Counted from the stretch's first letter, positions 8,721-19,043 are shown. The stretch is 25,922 nt of DNA from Acidothermaceae bacterium (GCA_025925185.1 JAICLV010000013.1:1-25922); one strand, 5' to 3'. The notes: generated from the sequence alone by a model not told the origin. Numbers and translations: made by a program.

Positions 8721-9611
8721 TCAGCGGTCGTAGTGGCCGGCCGCGATGTCCTCGAGCAGCGTCGGGCCGACCGGCGTCCAGCCGAGCAGCTCGCGGGTTA
8801 GCTGGCTTGACGCCGTCACGTCGAGGCCGAGAAAGCCTCCTACGAAAGGAATTTCCTCGGCTAGCTGCTCTGCCGCAGCCGAAGTCGCCGGCACGTCGAG
8901 GCGCTCGGCCAGGGCTTCGGCGACCTGCCGGAAGGGCACGCCCTGTTCAGCCACGGCGTGCAGGATCGTGCCGGCCGGCGCCTTCTCCAACCCGAGTCGA
9001 ACGAGCCGCGCGGTGTCAGATCGGTGCACGGCGGCCCATCGGTTGGCGCCGTCGCCCACGTACGGAACCGCTCCGCGCCTTCGTGCGGCGTCCGCGACGG
9101 TCGCGATGAAGCCGTGGTCGCTCTCGCCGTGCACGGTCGGGGCGAACCGCGCCGCGACGACGCGCACTCCCCGGCCGGCGTACCCGAGGGCGAGATTCTC
9201 CGCGCCGCCGCGAGGGGAGTCCGGCCCGACGTGCGGGCTCGGGTCGCTCTCGGTGATCGCCCGCCCGAGAGCGAAGGGGAAGCCGGAGGCGAGGACGAAT
9301 GGCCGGTCTGACCCGGCGAGCGCCTCGCTGATCGCCTCGACCGCCGCCCGCTCGGCGCGGTTGGACTCCGCGACGTTGGCCCAGTCGTGCTTGTTCGCAA
9401 GGTGGACGACGCCGTCGGCCGCCGCCGCTCGAGCGCGAATCGCGTCGAGGTCGTCGAGATCGCCGCGGTGGACCGTTGCGCCGAGCCGCTTGACCGCTGC
9501 CGCCGAGTCCTCCGAGCGCGCGAGCCCGGTCACCTCGTGGCCGGCGGCGACGAGTTCGGCGACGACTGTGCTGCCGATGAATCCCGACGCCCCAGTGACG
9601 AAGACGTTCAT
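8721..9611 (-). CDS. NAD(P)-binding SDR/epimerase-family oxidoreductase
   Basis: A 296-residue protein with an N-terminal Rossmann fold: MNVFVTGASGFIGSTVV shows the TGxxGxxG cofactor motif, and LARSEDSA after the second strand suggests NADP preference. DGVVHLAN and an extended-SDR C-terminal half (VPYVGDGANRWAAVHRSDTARLVRLGLE) place it with the atypical/extended SDR proteins often encoded beside TetR regulators. The usual YxxxK pair is not evident: ENLALGYAGRGVRV occupies that area, so catalysis may be altered. Start ATG 9611 has GGAGGAG six bases upstream. It is divergent from the TetR gene with two shared operators and is probably repressed by it. Substrate unknown. Confidence 0.88.
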   Translation of the reverse strand: MNVFVTGASGFIGSTVVAELVAAGHEVTGLARSEDSAAAVKRLGATVHRGDLDDLDAIRARAAAADGVVHLANKHDWANVAESNRAERAAVEAISEALAGSDRPFVLASGFPFALGRAITESDPSPHVGPDSPRGGAENLALGYAGRGVRVVAARFAPTVHGESDHGFIATVADAARRRGAVPYVGDGANRWAAVHRSDTARLVRLGLEKAPAGTILHAVAEQGVPFRQVAEALAERLDVPATSAAAEQLAEEIPFVGGFLGLDVTASSQLTRELLGWTPVGPTLLEDIAAGHYDR

Positions 9612-9629
9612 GAACCGCTCCTCCGAAGC

Positions 9630-9684
9630 TGATGTCAGATACTGTCATCATGAAGCTACCAGGTGATGTCAGACTCTGTCATCA
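9630..9684. promoter_or_regulatory. Two tandem TetR operators in the SDR/tetR intergenic region
   Basis: TGATGTCAG-ATA-CTGTCATCA (9630-9650) and TGATGTCAG-ACT-CTGTCATCA (9664-9684) are the same near-palindrome (one mismatch per 9-base arm), 34 bases apart. The second overlaps a candidate tetR promoter: CTGTCA (9676-9681), 17 bases, TACCCT (9699-9704). Two dimers could silence both divergent genes. Confidence 0.8.
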
Positions 9685-9738
9685 CGAATCGGCCGCGCTA
9701 CCCTCGCAGCCGGCGATCGCAGTGGGTCTGGAGAACTG

Positions 9739-10335
9739 ATGGGACGTTGGGAGCCAGGGGCGGCGCAACGCCTCCCGCAAGCCGCATTGGAGCTGTTCGC
9801 CCAGCGTGGGTTCGACGCGACGACCGTCGCGGACATCGCCGAGCGGGCCGGCGTCACCGAGCGAACGTTCTTCCGCTACTTCGCTGACAAGCGAGAGGTG
9901 CTGTTCGCGGGCCAGGATCAGTTCGAGTCGGCTTTCGTCGACGCGATCGACGCAGTACCCGAGGCGGCCTCGCTCATCGACCTGGTCGCCGCCGCCGCGG
10001 CCGGCGGGGGCGACGCCCTGCAGCGGGCTCGCGGCCGCGAGTATGCGCGGGCCAGGCATGCGGTTATCGAGGCGAACGAGCAACTGCACGAACGCGAGCT
10101 GCTCAAGCTGGCCAAGCTCGCCACTGCCGTCGCCGCGAAACTCAAGGAGCGCGGCGTCGTAGCCGTGGTCGCGCAGTTGGGGGGCGACCTCGCGGTGTCG
10201 GTGTTCAACGACGCGTTCGGCCGCTGGATCGCGCCCGGCGAGACGCGCGACCTCGTCGAGTTGCAGCGCGAGAGCCTCGCCGCGCTCGCCGACCTCGTCG
10301 CGCCGCTCTTAGCGCGACGCGTCGTCCGAGCTTGA
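9739..10335 (+). CDS. TetR-family transcriptional regulator
   Basis: A 198-residue regulator. The N-terminal helix-turn-helix is clear: [41 protein letters not shown] (about 17-57), the standard TetR DNA-binding domain. The C-terminal region is helical, with [17 protein letters not shown] matching the ligand domain of many actinobacterial TetR proteins. ATG 9739 has GGAGA just upstream. It probably represses itself and the divergent SDR gene through the sites at 9630-9650 and 9664-9684. Its last 27 bases overlap the end of the convergent MarR gene. The ligand is unknown. Confidence 0.92.
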   Translation: MGRWEPGAAQRLPQAALELFAQRGFDATTVADIAERAGVTERTFFRYFADKREVLFAGQDQFESAFVDAIDAVPEAASLIDLVAAAAAGGGDALQRARGREYARARHAVIEANEQLHERELLKLAKLATAVAAKLKERGVVAVVAQLGGDLAVSVFNDAFGRWIAPGETRDLVELQRESLAALADLVAPLLARRVVRA

Positions 10336-10755
10336 AAGCTTTGACAGCGACGTCGCGAGCTGGCGCAACTCGGCTCGACTGAGCCGGGTGAGTCCCACGG
10401 GTGGAGTGTCGAGCACTCTGCGCGCTGTGTTCACCACCTCGCGGCCGGACGACGTGAGGGCGACGAGTTTGCGCCGCCTGTCACGGGCGTCGATCGTGCG
10501 TTCAACGAGGTCGAACGACTCGAGACGGTTCACAATGACGGTCGTGTAAGGCCGGTCGACCTGCAGCGCGTCGGCGATTTCGGCGAGGGTGAGCGGCTCT
10601 TTTTCCAGCAGTAGCAGCGCTTTTATCTTGCCGCGGCCGGAGCCGAGCGCGGTGCCGAGTTGCTCGCGCAGCTTCGTGCGCGCGGAGTTCGCCTCGACGA
10701 ACGACTGCATCAGCGACCACACCTGGGCGGGTGTGTCAGCGGAGGATGAGTTCAT
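10309..10755 (-). CDS. MarR-family transcriptional regulator
   Basis: A 148-residue regulator starting at ATG 10755, with AAGGGG six bases upstream. The winged helix is visible: [50 protein letters not shown], with the DxRDRR wing typical of MarR. The start lies 20 bases inside the end of the MFS gene, so the two are one operon with the exporter first. The frame is open up to 11097, but the codons before 10755 lie antiparallel to nothing known and within the MFS gene, so I exclude them. It should control the exporter operon through the palindromes at 12156-12187. Confidence 0.9.
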   Translation of the reverse strand: MNSSSADTPAQVWSLMQSFVEANSARTKLREQLGTALGSGRGKIKALLLLEKEPLTLAEIADALQVDRPYTTVIVNRLESFDLVERTIDARDRRRKLVALTSSGREVVNTARRVLDTPPVGLTRLSRAELRQLATSLSKLSSSDDASR

Positions 10756-12166
10756 GTTCGGCCCCTTCGTGGTAAAGGAGATGGCGAGTGCGGCCGGCGG
10801 TCGAGGCCGCCCACCGGCCCGTGCCAACGATGCCGAGCGCGACGACCGCCAGGCCGCAGCCCAGCATGATCCCCCAGATGGCATGTGTGGTGAATCGAGC
10901 GCCCGACATGCTCGCCAGCAGCGACCCGCTGATCGCAACGCCGAGCGAAACTCCGACCTGGCGGCTGGTCGAGGCGATTGCCGCAGCGACACCCGCTTGA
11001 GCGCGCGGCATTCCCGACGTCGCGGTGTTGGTGATCGGGGCGTTGACGACCCCGAAACCGAGGCCGACAATGGCGTACGCGGCGAGCAGCTGCGCAAGCG
11101 GAGTGTGCGGCGACATGTCGAGCAGCAAAGCCGCGCCGACGGCGATGGCGGCGCCCGACACGATAAGCGGAATTCGGTCGCCTCGGGCCGCGACGAGCCG
11201 CCCCGACAGTGGGGAGCTGATTCCCGCGACTGCGGCCATCGGCAGCGTCAGCAGGCCCGCGGCGATGGCGGAGTAGCCGCGGACGTTCTGCAGATACAAG
11301 GTGTTGACGAACAGGAAAATTCCCAGTGCCGCGAACGACGCGACGGCGGTGAGCGTCGCCGAGGAGAACGGCGCCGACCGGAAGAACCGCAGGTCGATCA
11401 ACGGCTCCGCTCGGCGAGACTCGACAATCACCAGCGCTGCGGCCGCGATCGCGCTCACCGCGAACAGCGTCAACGTGAGGGCCGAGTGCCATCCTCGCGT
11501 GGGCGCCTCGATAATCGCGTAGGTCAGCGAACCGAGCAGTGCGATGACGAGCACCTGCCCGACAGGATCGATCGCGCGCGCCCTCGACGCGCGCGACTCC
11601 GGGACGTAGAACCAGGTCAACGCCAACGCGGTCAGCCCGATCGGGATGTTGACCCAAAAGACCGAACGCCAACCGGCCGCCGCCACCAGCGCCCCACCGA
11701 CGACTGGTCCGAGCGCCATGCTGACGCCGACGACAGCACCCCAAATCCCGATGGCCCGCGCTCGTTCTCCGGCGTCGCGAAACGTGTTGACGATGATGCC
11801 CATCGCGACCGGGTTCATCATCGAGCCGCCGAGTGCCTGCAACATCCGGAAGGCGACCAGCCAGCCAAGTGCCGGCGCCACGCTGCACAGCAGCGAGCCC
11901 AACGTGAAGAGCGCGAGGCCGATGCGAAAGACCCGCCGTCTGCCCAGCCGATCGCCGAGCGACCCCGACATCATCAGCAGCATGGCGAGGACGAGGACGT
12001 AGCCATCGACGGTCCACTGCAGGTCGCTGAGCGACGTATGCAGATCACGCCGGATCGACGGCAGCGCGATGTTGACGATCGTGCTGTCAAGGCTGACGAT
12101 CAGCAGGCTCATGCAGCAGACGGCGAGCGTCAGCCAGCGCTGCTCATGCGGATCGGTTGTGTTCAC
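10736..12166 (-). CDS. MFS drug exporter, DHA2 (EmrB/QacA) family
   Basis: A 476-residue membrane protein, the size and pattern of 14-helix DHA2 proton/drug antiporters. Motif D1 is SLDSTIVNIALPSIRRDL (about 25-42), motif A is GSLGDRLGRRRVF and antiporter motif C appears as SMALGPVVGGALVA. WRSVFWVNIPIG is also characteristic. The start is the GTG at 12166; no ribosome site precedes it, but TTGCGG-17-CACAAT sits so that transcription starts at this codon (leaderless). The gene is followed by an overlapping MarR regulator and preceded by two operator-like palindromes, so induction by its own substrate is likely. The drug or metabolite exported is unknown. Confidence 0.93.
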   Translation of the reverse strand: MNTTDPHEQRWLTLAVCCMSLLIVSLDSTIVNIALPSIRRDLHTSLSDLQWTVDGYVLVLAMLLMMSGSLGDRLGRRRVFRIGLALFTLGSLLCSVAPALGWLVAFRMLQALGGSMMNPVAMGIIVNTFRDAGERARAIGIWGAVVGVSMALGPVVGGALVAAAGWRSVFWVNIPIGLTALALTWFYVPESRASRARAIDPVGQVLVIALLGSLTYAIIEAPTRGWHSALTLTLFAVSAIAAAALVIVESRRAEPLIDLRFFRSAPFSSATLTAVASFAALGIFLFVNTLYLQNVRGYSAIAAGLLTLPMAAVAGISSPLSGRLVAARGDRIPLIVSGAAIAVGAALLLDMSPHTPLAQLLAAYAIVGLGFGVVNAPITNTATSGMPRAQAGVAAAIASTSRQVGVSLGVAISGSLLASMSGARFTTHAIWGIMLGCGLAVVALGIVGTGRWAASTAGRTRHLLYHEGAEHELILR

Positions 12167-12187
12167 ACAACGATTGTGTCAACACAA
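12156..12187. promoter_or_regulatory. Tandem palindromes at the MFS-MarR promoter
   Basis: GTTGTGT-TC-ACACAAC (12156-12171) is a perfect palindrome that contains the GTG start codon of the MFS gene. TTGTGT-CA-ACACAA (12174-12187) is a second one, with centres 17 bases apart. Both share TTGTGT-N2-ACACAA. They cover the predicted -10 box and transcript start, as expected of MarR repressor sites. Confidence 0.8.
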
Positions 12188-12201
12188 CAGTTTTGCCGCA
12201 A
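12173..12201 (-). promoter_or_regulatory. Promoter of the MFS-MarR operon
   Basis: On the minus strand TTGCGG (12201-12196), 17 bases, CACAAT (12178-12173), then six bases to the GTG at 12166. The spacing predicts a leaderless transcript, and the -10 box lies in the upstream palindrome. Confidence 0.5.
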
Positions 12202-12252
12202 CTGGCAATGTCGAGGGCGTCAGCTTGTGAAGGGCCGGTTTCCCTGACTCTT

Positions 12253-12266
12253 GGGACCTTCGGCCC
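12253..12266 (+). promoter_or_regulatory. DosR/DevR-like box upstream of the radical SAM gene
   Basis: GGGACCTTCGGCCC matches the GGGNC-N4-GNCCC core of the mycobacterial DosR (DevR) hypoxia box. It lies 27 bases before the ATG at 12294. A poorer copy, GGGCCGGTTTCCC, lies at 12232-12244, with centres about 21 bases apart, a distance common for paired DosR boxes. No dosR/dosS gene is in the window, so this is a motif call only. Confidence 0.45.
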
Positions 12267-12293
12267 TTCGGCTTGGGTGAGGCACTCGGTTGC

Positions 12294-13517
12294 ATGAGGG
12301 TGATGTCTGAGAACCCTCACCCTTCGCGACCGGTGCTGCGTGCGCCGCGTCACGCCGTCGGCGATCGGCCGTTCATCGTCATCTGGGAAAGCACCCGCGC
12401 GTGCCCGCTCGCCTGTCGGCACTGCAGGGCAGAAGCCCAGCCGAATCGGCAGTCTGGCGAGCTGTCAACCAAAGAGGCCGTCGATCTCGCGGCGCAGGTG
12501 GCGGAGTTCGGCCATCCGGCGCCGCTGTTCGTCATCACCGGCGGCGATCCGTTCGCGCGCGACGACCTTTTGGACATCGTTCGCGGCGCGGTGGGCCACG
12601 GACTCGCGGTCGCTGTGTCGCCATCGGGCACGCCGTCCTTGACGAGAGACAACCTCGCGGCGCTCAGGGACGCCGGCGCGACCGCGATCTCTCTGAGCCT
12701 GGACGGTTCGAGGGCGCGCATCCACGACGTGTTCCGCGGTGTCGGCGGCGTCTTCGAGCACACGATTCGCGCATGGGCGGCCGCGCGTGCACTCGGCCTG
12801 AAGGTTCAGATCAACTCGTCGGTGTCGAAGCACAATCTGACCGACCTTCCTGCGATCGCCGGATTGGTCGCGTCGTACGGCGCGATGTCGTGGAGCGCGT
12901 TCCTCCTTGTGCCGACCGGTCGCGGTCGGCAACTCGACGCCCTCGATGCGACGACCGTGGAGGACGTGCTGAATTTCATCTACGACGCAGGGACATTCGT
13001 GCCATCTCGGACGACGGAGGCGCATCATTTTCGCCGCGTCGCCGTGCAACGCACGGTCATCGAACGTCGCGGCCTCGACCCCGCCGACGTATTGGGCCTC
13101 GGTCCGTTATACCGGCGGTTGACGGCGGATCTCGCGACAACGATGTCGGGCGTGCCGCGGCGGGCACGGCGCACGCCGATGGACGTCAACGCCGGGCGCG
13201 GCTTCGTCTTCGTCTCGCATCTCGGTGACGTCCACCCCAGCGGGTTCCTTCCGTTGGCCGCGGGAAACGTTCGCGAGCAGACGCTGTCGCGGATTTACCG
13301 CGGGTCGACACTGTTCCGTGAATTGCGCGACGTAGCAAGCTTCGGTGGCCGGTGCGGGCGCTGCGAGTTCGCGGCGGTGTGCGGTGGATCGCGGTCACGC
13401 GCCTACGCGATGACCGGCGACCCGTTCGCGGAGGAGCCGTGGTGCGGGTACGAACCCGGGAGTTTCCCTTACCAGGACGACGTCGCAGAGTTGCTCAGCG
13501 CGTCGGGCCGGTGTTGA
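12294..13517 (+). CDS. Radical SAM/SPASM-domain enzyme (NirJ/AhbD-like; resembles TIGR04053 family)
   Basis: A 407-residue radical SAM enzyme. C37-x3-C41-x2-C44 in ESTRACPLACRHCRAEAQP binds the catalytic 4Fe-4S cluster; GGDP (83-86) is the SAM-binding glycine motif. The C-terminus has a SPASM/twitch-like set, C354-x2-C357-x5-C363 and C384, for an auxiliary cluster. Sequence style (RHCRAEAQ, SLDGSRARIHDVFRG) is that of the group related to NirJ and AhbD, which modify haem side chains; I recall the name TIGR04053 for close relatives, whose reaction I do not know. No small precursor peptide is visible beside it. ATG 12294 is chosen with GGTGAGG 11 bases upstream; GTG 12300 and ATG 12303 are alternatives. 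It is a single-gene unit ending 11 bases before the convergent csoR. Confidence 0.88.
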   Translation: MRVMSENPHPSRPVLRAPRHAVGDRPFIVIWESTRACPLACRHCRAEAQPNRQSGELSTKEAVDLAAQVAEFGHPAPLFVITGGDPFARDDLLDIVRGAVGHGLAVAVSPSGTPSLTRDNLAALRDAGATAISLSLDGSRARIHDVFRGVGGVFEHTIRAWAAARALGLKVQINSSVSKHNLTDLPAIAGLVASYGAMSWSAFLLVPTGRGRQLDALDATTVEDVLNFIYDAGTFVPSRTTEAHHFRRVAVQRTVIERRGLDPADVLGLGPLYRRLTADLATTMSGVPRRARRTPMDVNAGRGFVFVSHLGDVHPSGFLPLAAGNVREQTLSRIYRGSTLFRELRDVASFGGRCGRCEFAAVCGGSRSRAYAMTGDPFAEEPWCGYEPGSFPYQDDVAELLSASGRC

Positions 13518-13528
13518 CCGCAGCCGAG

Positions 13529-13816
13529 TCACGACCGGACCAGGCGCGCGATCGCGTCAGACGCCTCCCGAATCTTCGCGTCGGCGTCGGGGCCGCCGGA
13601 GGTGATGGCGTGACTCACGCAATGGCCCAGATGGTCTTCGAGCAGCTCGAGCGCGACCGCCTGCAATGCTTTGGTGGCAGCGGAAATCTGGGTCAGGATG
13701 TCGATGCAGTAGACGTCGTCGTCTACCATGCGCTGCAGACCGCGCACCTGCCCTTCGATGCGCCGCAGCCGCTTTTGAACGGCGTCCTTCTTGTCGGTGT
13801 AGCCCCTGGTTTCCAT
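13529..13816 (-). CDS. csoR: Copper-sensing repressor CsoR
   Basis: A 95-residue all-helical repressor of the CsoR/DUF156 family. Copper ligands are present with the canonical spacing: C37-x24-H62-x3-C66, with Y36 before the first cysteine as in the M. tuberculosis protein. [23 protein letters not shown] is the conserved DNA- and tetramer-contact helix region. It binds DNA without copper and releases it on Cu(I) binding. ATG 13816 is used; the open frame upstream to 13939 crosses the operator and is excluded. It is divergent from copZ-copA across a perfect TACCCCC-A-GGGGGTA palindrome, so it should control both sides. Confidence 0.95.
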   Translation of the reverse strand: METRGYTDKKDAVQKRLRRIEGQVRGLQRMVDDDVYCIDILTQISAATKALQAVALELLEDHLGHCVSHAITSGGPDADAKIREASDAIARLVRS

Positions 13817-13837
13817 GCGCGCTCCCGTTTCACTTTG

Positions 13838-13856
13838 TACCCCCAGGGGGTATAGT
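13838..13856 (+). promoter_or_regulatory. CsoR operator and copZ -10 box
   Basis: TACCCCC-A-GGGGGTA (13838-13852) is a perfect palindrome in the csoR/copZ gap. TATAGT (13851-13856) is a strong -10 box overlapping its right edge and would start the copZ message about 23 bases before its ATG. No clear -35 box is seen. The core equals that at 1396-1410. Confidence 0.85.
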
Positions 13857-13885
13857 ATGCCACAGCGTCGAGAAGGAGAAGCGTC

Positions 13886-14088
13886 ATGAGCGAACGGACC
13901 TACAACGTCACCGGGATGACCTGCGCCCACTGCGTCCACGCGGTCACCGCCGAGCTGAGCAAGCTGCCGGGTGTGTCCGACGTCAAGGTCGATCTCGCCA
14001 GCGGAACCGCCACCGTCGCCAGTGCCGCGCCACTCGATCGCGCCGACGTCGCCGCCGCGATCGACGAAGCGGGGTACGAACTCGCGTC

Positions 14089-14092
<4 letters not shown>
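13886..14092 (+). CDS. copZ: Copper chaperone CopZ (HMA domain)
   Basis: A 68-residue single HMA domain. MxCxxC is present as GMTCAHC (residues 10-16), which binds Cu(I), and the ferredoxin-like fold pattern ends in AIDEAGYEL. It should carry Cu(I) in the cytoplasm and hand it to CopA. AAGGAG lies close before ATG 13886. Its stop overlaps the copA start (ATGA), so the two are co-translated; control is by the CsoR operator upstream. Confidence 0.95.
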
Positions 14093-16404
<2,312 letters not shown>

Positions 16405-16443
16405 TGCTGCGCGGCGGGTGCACAAACAGCGAACGGAGCGGAA

Positions 16444-17313
16444 GTGGCATTTCACCTCGCCCGGTTGGGCGACGCAGGTCACGAGCGTCCGTACGCGCTG
16501 CTTGACGGCGCCGCCTTCGCACTCGACTCCCTCACCGCTGACATCGACGGCGCCTTCCTCGCCGGCGGCGGTGTCGAACGCGCACGCGCCGAGGTGGAGG
16601 CGGGGCGCATTCCGTCGTCCGGGGCCTTCGAGACGCTTGGTTTGCGGGTTGGGCCGCCGATCGCGAAGGTCGGGAAGGTCGTCTGTATCGGTCTGAACTA
16701 TCGCGACCACGCGGCGGAGACCGGCGCCGCGTTGCCGACCGAGCCGGTCATCTTCATGAAAGACCCGGGCACGATCGTCGGCCCGAACGACGACGTGCTC
16801 ATCCCGCGGAAGTCGGTGAAGACCGACTGGGAGGTCGAGCTGGCCGTCGTCATCGGCAAGACGGCGAGGTATCTCGATGACGAGAGATCAGCTCTCAGCT
16901 GCGTCGCCGGCTACGCCATTTCGAACGACGTCTCCGAGCGTGAGTTCCAGCTCGAGCGCGGCGGTCAGTGGGACAAGGGCAAGAGCTGCGAGACGTTCAA
17001 CCCGCTAGGCCCGTGGCTGGTGCCGGCGGGCGACGTCGCCGACCCGCAAGCGCTCACCTTGCAGCTATCGGTGAACGGCAAGCTGAAGCAAGACGGCAAC
17101 AGCCGCGACATGGTCTTTGGCGTCGGCGAGATCGTCCGCTACGTTAGCCAGTTCATGGTGCTTCGGCCCGGCGACGTCATCAACACCGGCACGCCGGCGG
17201 GCGTCGCGCTCGGCCAGCCGGATCCCAAGCCGTACCTGCGAGCCGACGACGTGATGGAGTTGGCGATCGAGGGTTTTGGCCGCCAACGGCAGCGCCTCGT
17301 GCAGGTTGCCTAG
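16444..17313 (+). CDS. Fumarylacetoacetate hydrolase (FAH)-family protein
   Basis: A 289-residue enzyme of the FAH/2-keto-4-pentenoate-type family, which cleaves or hydrates beta-diketo or ureido acids with a divalent metal. Metal ligands are visible: E130 and E132 in DWEVELAVVIG, and D162 in GYAISNDVSEREFQ. Other family marks are VGKVVCIGLNYRDHAAETG, PVIFMKDPGTIVGPND, KSCETFNPLGPWLV and INTGTPAGVALGQ. The starting GTG at 16444 follows a weak GGAGCGGAA. Length fits the single-domain actinobacterial members, often annotated as ureidoglycolate lyase or 2,4-diketo-3-deoxy-L-fuconate hydrolase; the exact substrate is not decidable here. The alpha-glucosidase gene follows after nine bases, hinting at carbohydrate metabolism. 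Confidence 0.92.
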   Translation: MAFHLARLGDAGHERPYALLDGAAFALDSLTADIDGAFLAGGGVERARAEVEAGRIPSSGAFETLGLRVGPPIAKVGKVVCIGLNYRDHAAETGAALPTEPVIFMKDPGTIVGPNDDVLIPRKSVKTDWEVELAVVIGKTARYLDDERSALSCVAGYAISNDVSEREFQLERGGQWDKGKSCETFNPLGPWLVPAGDVADPQALTLQLSVNGKLKQDGNSRDMVFGVGEIVRYVSQFMVLRPGDVINTGTPAGVALGQPDPKPYLRADDVMELAIEGFGRQRQRLVQVA

Positions 17314-17322
17314 GTTGGGAGC

Positions 17323-18942
17323 ATGAGCCGAAACGAGTGGTGGCGGAACGCCGTCATTTACCAGGTGTACGTCCGCAGCTTCTCTGACCACGACGGCAGC
17401 GGCGTGGGCGATCTCCCGGGTATCACCCGGCGACTGCCGGCGCTCGCGGATCTCGGCGTCGACGCGCTATGGCTAACGCCGTTTTACCCGTCGCCGATGT
17501 CCGACGGCGGTTACGACGTCGCCGATTATCGCGACGTCGAGCCGTCGCTGGGAACGCTCGCCGACTTCGACGCGCTCGTCGTCCAGGCGCATGACCTCGG
17601 CCTCAAGGTGATCGTCGACCTCGTGCCCAACCACACGTCCGATCAGCACGCGTGGTTTCAAGCGGCTCTTGCGTCGCCCGCGGGTTCGCCCGAGCGGGCC
17701 CGCTACATCTTTCGCGACGGCCGGGGCCACAGCGGCGATCAGCCGCCCACCGACTGGCACTCCAACTTCGGCGGTTCGGCGTGGAGCCGCGTCGCCGACG
17801 GGCAGTGGTACCTGCACATGTTCGCGCCGCAACAGCCAGACCTCGACTGGACGCATCCTGAGGTGCACGCGGAATTCGAATCGGTGCTGCGGTTTTGGCT
17901 TGACCGCGGTGTCGACGGGTTTCGCATCGACGTCGCCCACGGATTGGCGAAGAACCTCGCGGAGCCGCTGCCCGACCTCGGAGCGGCGTCGGTCGACAAG
18001 GCGATGCGGTACAGCGTTCAAGACCATCCGCTGTGGGACCGCGACGACGTCCACGACATTTACCGGGAGTGGCGCAAGGTGCTCGACGAGTACACGCCGC
18101 CCCGGATCGCCGTCGCTGAGGCGTGGGTCGCCCCTGGCCGCCTGGGTCGTTACGTGCGCGACGACGAGTTGCACCAGGCCTTCAACTTCCCATTCCTGCT
18201 CGCACCGTGGGACTGCTCAGCGTTCGCCGAGGTGATCGACGCGTCGCTCGACGAGGCCGCCGACGTCGGGGCCGCGACGACGTGGGTGTTGTCTAACCAC
18301 GACGTCATCAGGCACGCCACCCGATACGCGCTGCCGCCCAAGACCGACCAAGCGGCGTGGTTGATGAGCGACGGCACCGCGCCGCGAATCGACGGCGCGG
18401 TGGGCCTGCGACGCGCCCGCGCCGCCGCGTTGCTCATGCTCGCGCTGCCCGGCTCGGCGTACATCTACCAAGGCGAGGAACTCGGCCTGCCCGAGGTCGC
18501 CGACCTCCCGCGCGACCTGCTGCAAGACCCGACCTGGGAGCGGTCCGGCCACCACGACAAAGGGCGCGACGGATGCCGGGTGCCGATCCCCTGGGAAGCG
18601 GAAGGGCCGTCGTTCGGATTCGGCCCAGGGCCGGCGTGGCTGCCGCAACCTGCGGCGTGGGCGGCGCTCGCCAGAGCCGCCCAACGCGACGACCCGCAGT
18701 CGACCCTCGCGCTTTACCAAGCCGCGTTGCGAGTCCGGGCCGAGCTCGGCGGCGACGGCGCCCTGGAGTGGCTCGAACGCGGGCCACAGCGGCTCGTGTT
18801 CCGCCGCCAGAGCGGCCTGATTTGCGCGGTCAACTTCGGCCCAATTCCCGCCGGCCTGCCGGCGGGCGACGTCCTCATCACGAGCGGGCCGCTCGACGAT
18901 GGACGGCTGCCGACCGACACCGCCGCCTGGATTCGCGGGTAG
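17323..18942 (+). CDS. GH13 alpha-glucosidase (oligo-1,6-glucosidase/AglA type)
   Basis: A 539-residue cytoplasmic glycoside hydrolase; no signal peptide. The (beta/alpha)8 barrel begins WWRNAVIYQVYVRSFSD and has the four GH13 regions: DLVPNH (99-104), GVDGFRIDVAHG with nucleophile D203, VAEAW with acid/base E266, and SNHD with D327 stabilising the transition state. It should release glucose from short alpha-glucosides; trehalulose/isomaltulose synthases are relatives. The C-terminal beta domain is short (about 460-539). ATG 17323 lies nine bases after the FAH stop, so they are probably co-transcribed. A GC-rich palindrome 26 bases after its stop may end the transcript. Confidence 0.93.
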   Translation: MSRNEWWRNAVIYQVYVRSFSDHDGSGVGDLPGITRRLPALADLGVDALWLTPFYPSPMSDGGYDVADYRDVEPSLGTLADFDALVVQAHDLGLKVIVDLVPNHTSDQHAWFQAALASPAGSPERARYIFRDGRGHSGDQPPTDWHSNFGGSAWSRVADGQWYLHMFAPQQPDLDWTHPEVHAEFESVLRFWLDRGVDGFRIDVAHGLAKNLAEPLPDLGAASVDKAMRYSVQDHPLWDRDDVHDIYREWRKVLDEYTPPRIAVAEAWVAPGRLGRYVRDDELHQAFNFPFLLAPWDCSAFAEVIDASLDEAADVGAATTWVLSNHDVIRHATRYALPPKTDQAAWLMSDGTAPRIDGAVGLRRARAAALLMLALPGSAYIYQGEELGLPEVADLPRDLLQDPTWERSGHHDKGRDGCRVPIPWEAEGPSFGFGPGPAWLPQPAAWAALARAAQRDDPQSTLALYQAALRVRAELGGDGALEWLERGPQRLVFRRQSGLICAVNFGPIPAGLPAGDVLITSGPLDDGRLPTDTAAWIRG

Positions 18943-18967
18943 CCCACGCCCGACCGCCGGATGGCCG

Positions 18968-18987
18968 TACCCCCCGAATGGGGGGTA
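18968..18987. terminator. GC-rich palindrome after the alpha-glucosidase gene
   Basis: TACCCCCC-GAAT-GGGGGGTA is a perfect 8-base-arm hairpin 26 bases after the stop at 18942. No T-run follows. Position and strength suggest a transcription terminator. It resembles the CsoR sites of this window, but the inner spacing differs (TACCCC-N8-GGGGTA instead of N3), so an operator role for the small gene at 19044 is less likely. Confidence 0.5.
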
Positions 18988-19043
18988 TTCCACATCTCAC
19001 CGTGGCGCTAGGTTGAGCCCGTCTTTGGTGAGGGGGTGGCCCG

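Noticed and set aside
10756..11097. N-terminal extension of the second MarR protein
   Set aside because: It lies in a different frame of the MFS gene. ATG 10755 has a ribosome site and gives a normal MarR length.
10589..12247. Plus-strand open frame of 552 codons opposite the MarR and MFS genes
   Set aside because: Antisense shadow; hydrophilic low-complexity product, no ribosome site, while the other strand encodes a clear 14-helix exporter.
12167..12293. Precursor peptide gene for the radical SAM/SPASM enzyme
   Set aside because: SPASM enzymes often modify a small peptide, but no short frame with a ribosome site is visible here, and only 11 bases lie downstream before csoR.
13666..14088. 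N-terminal extension of CopA through copZ and csoR
   Set aside because: The extra residues come from another frame of two real genes. The HMA domain begins just after ATG 14089, which overlaps the copZ stop as ATGA.
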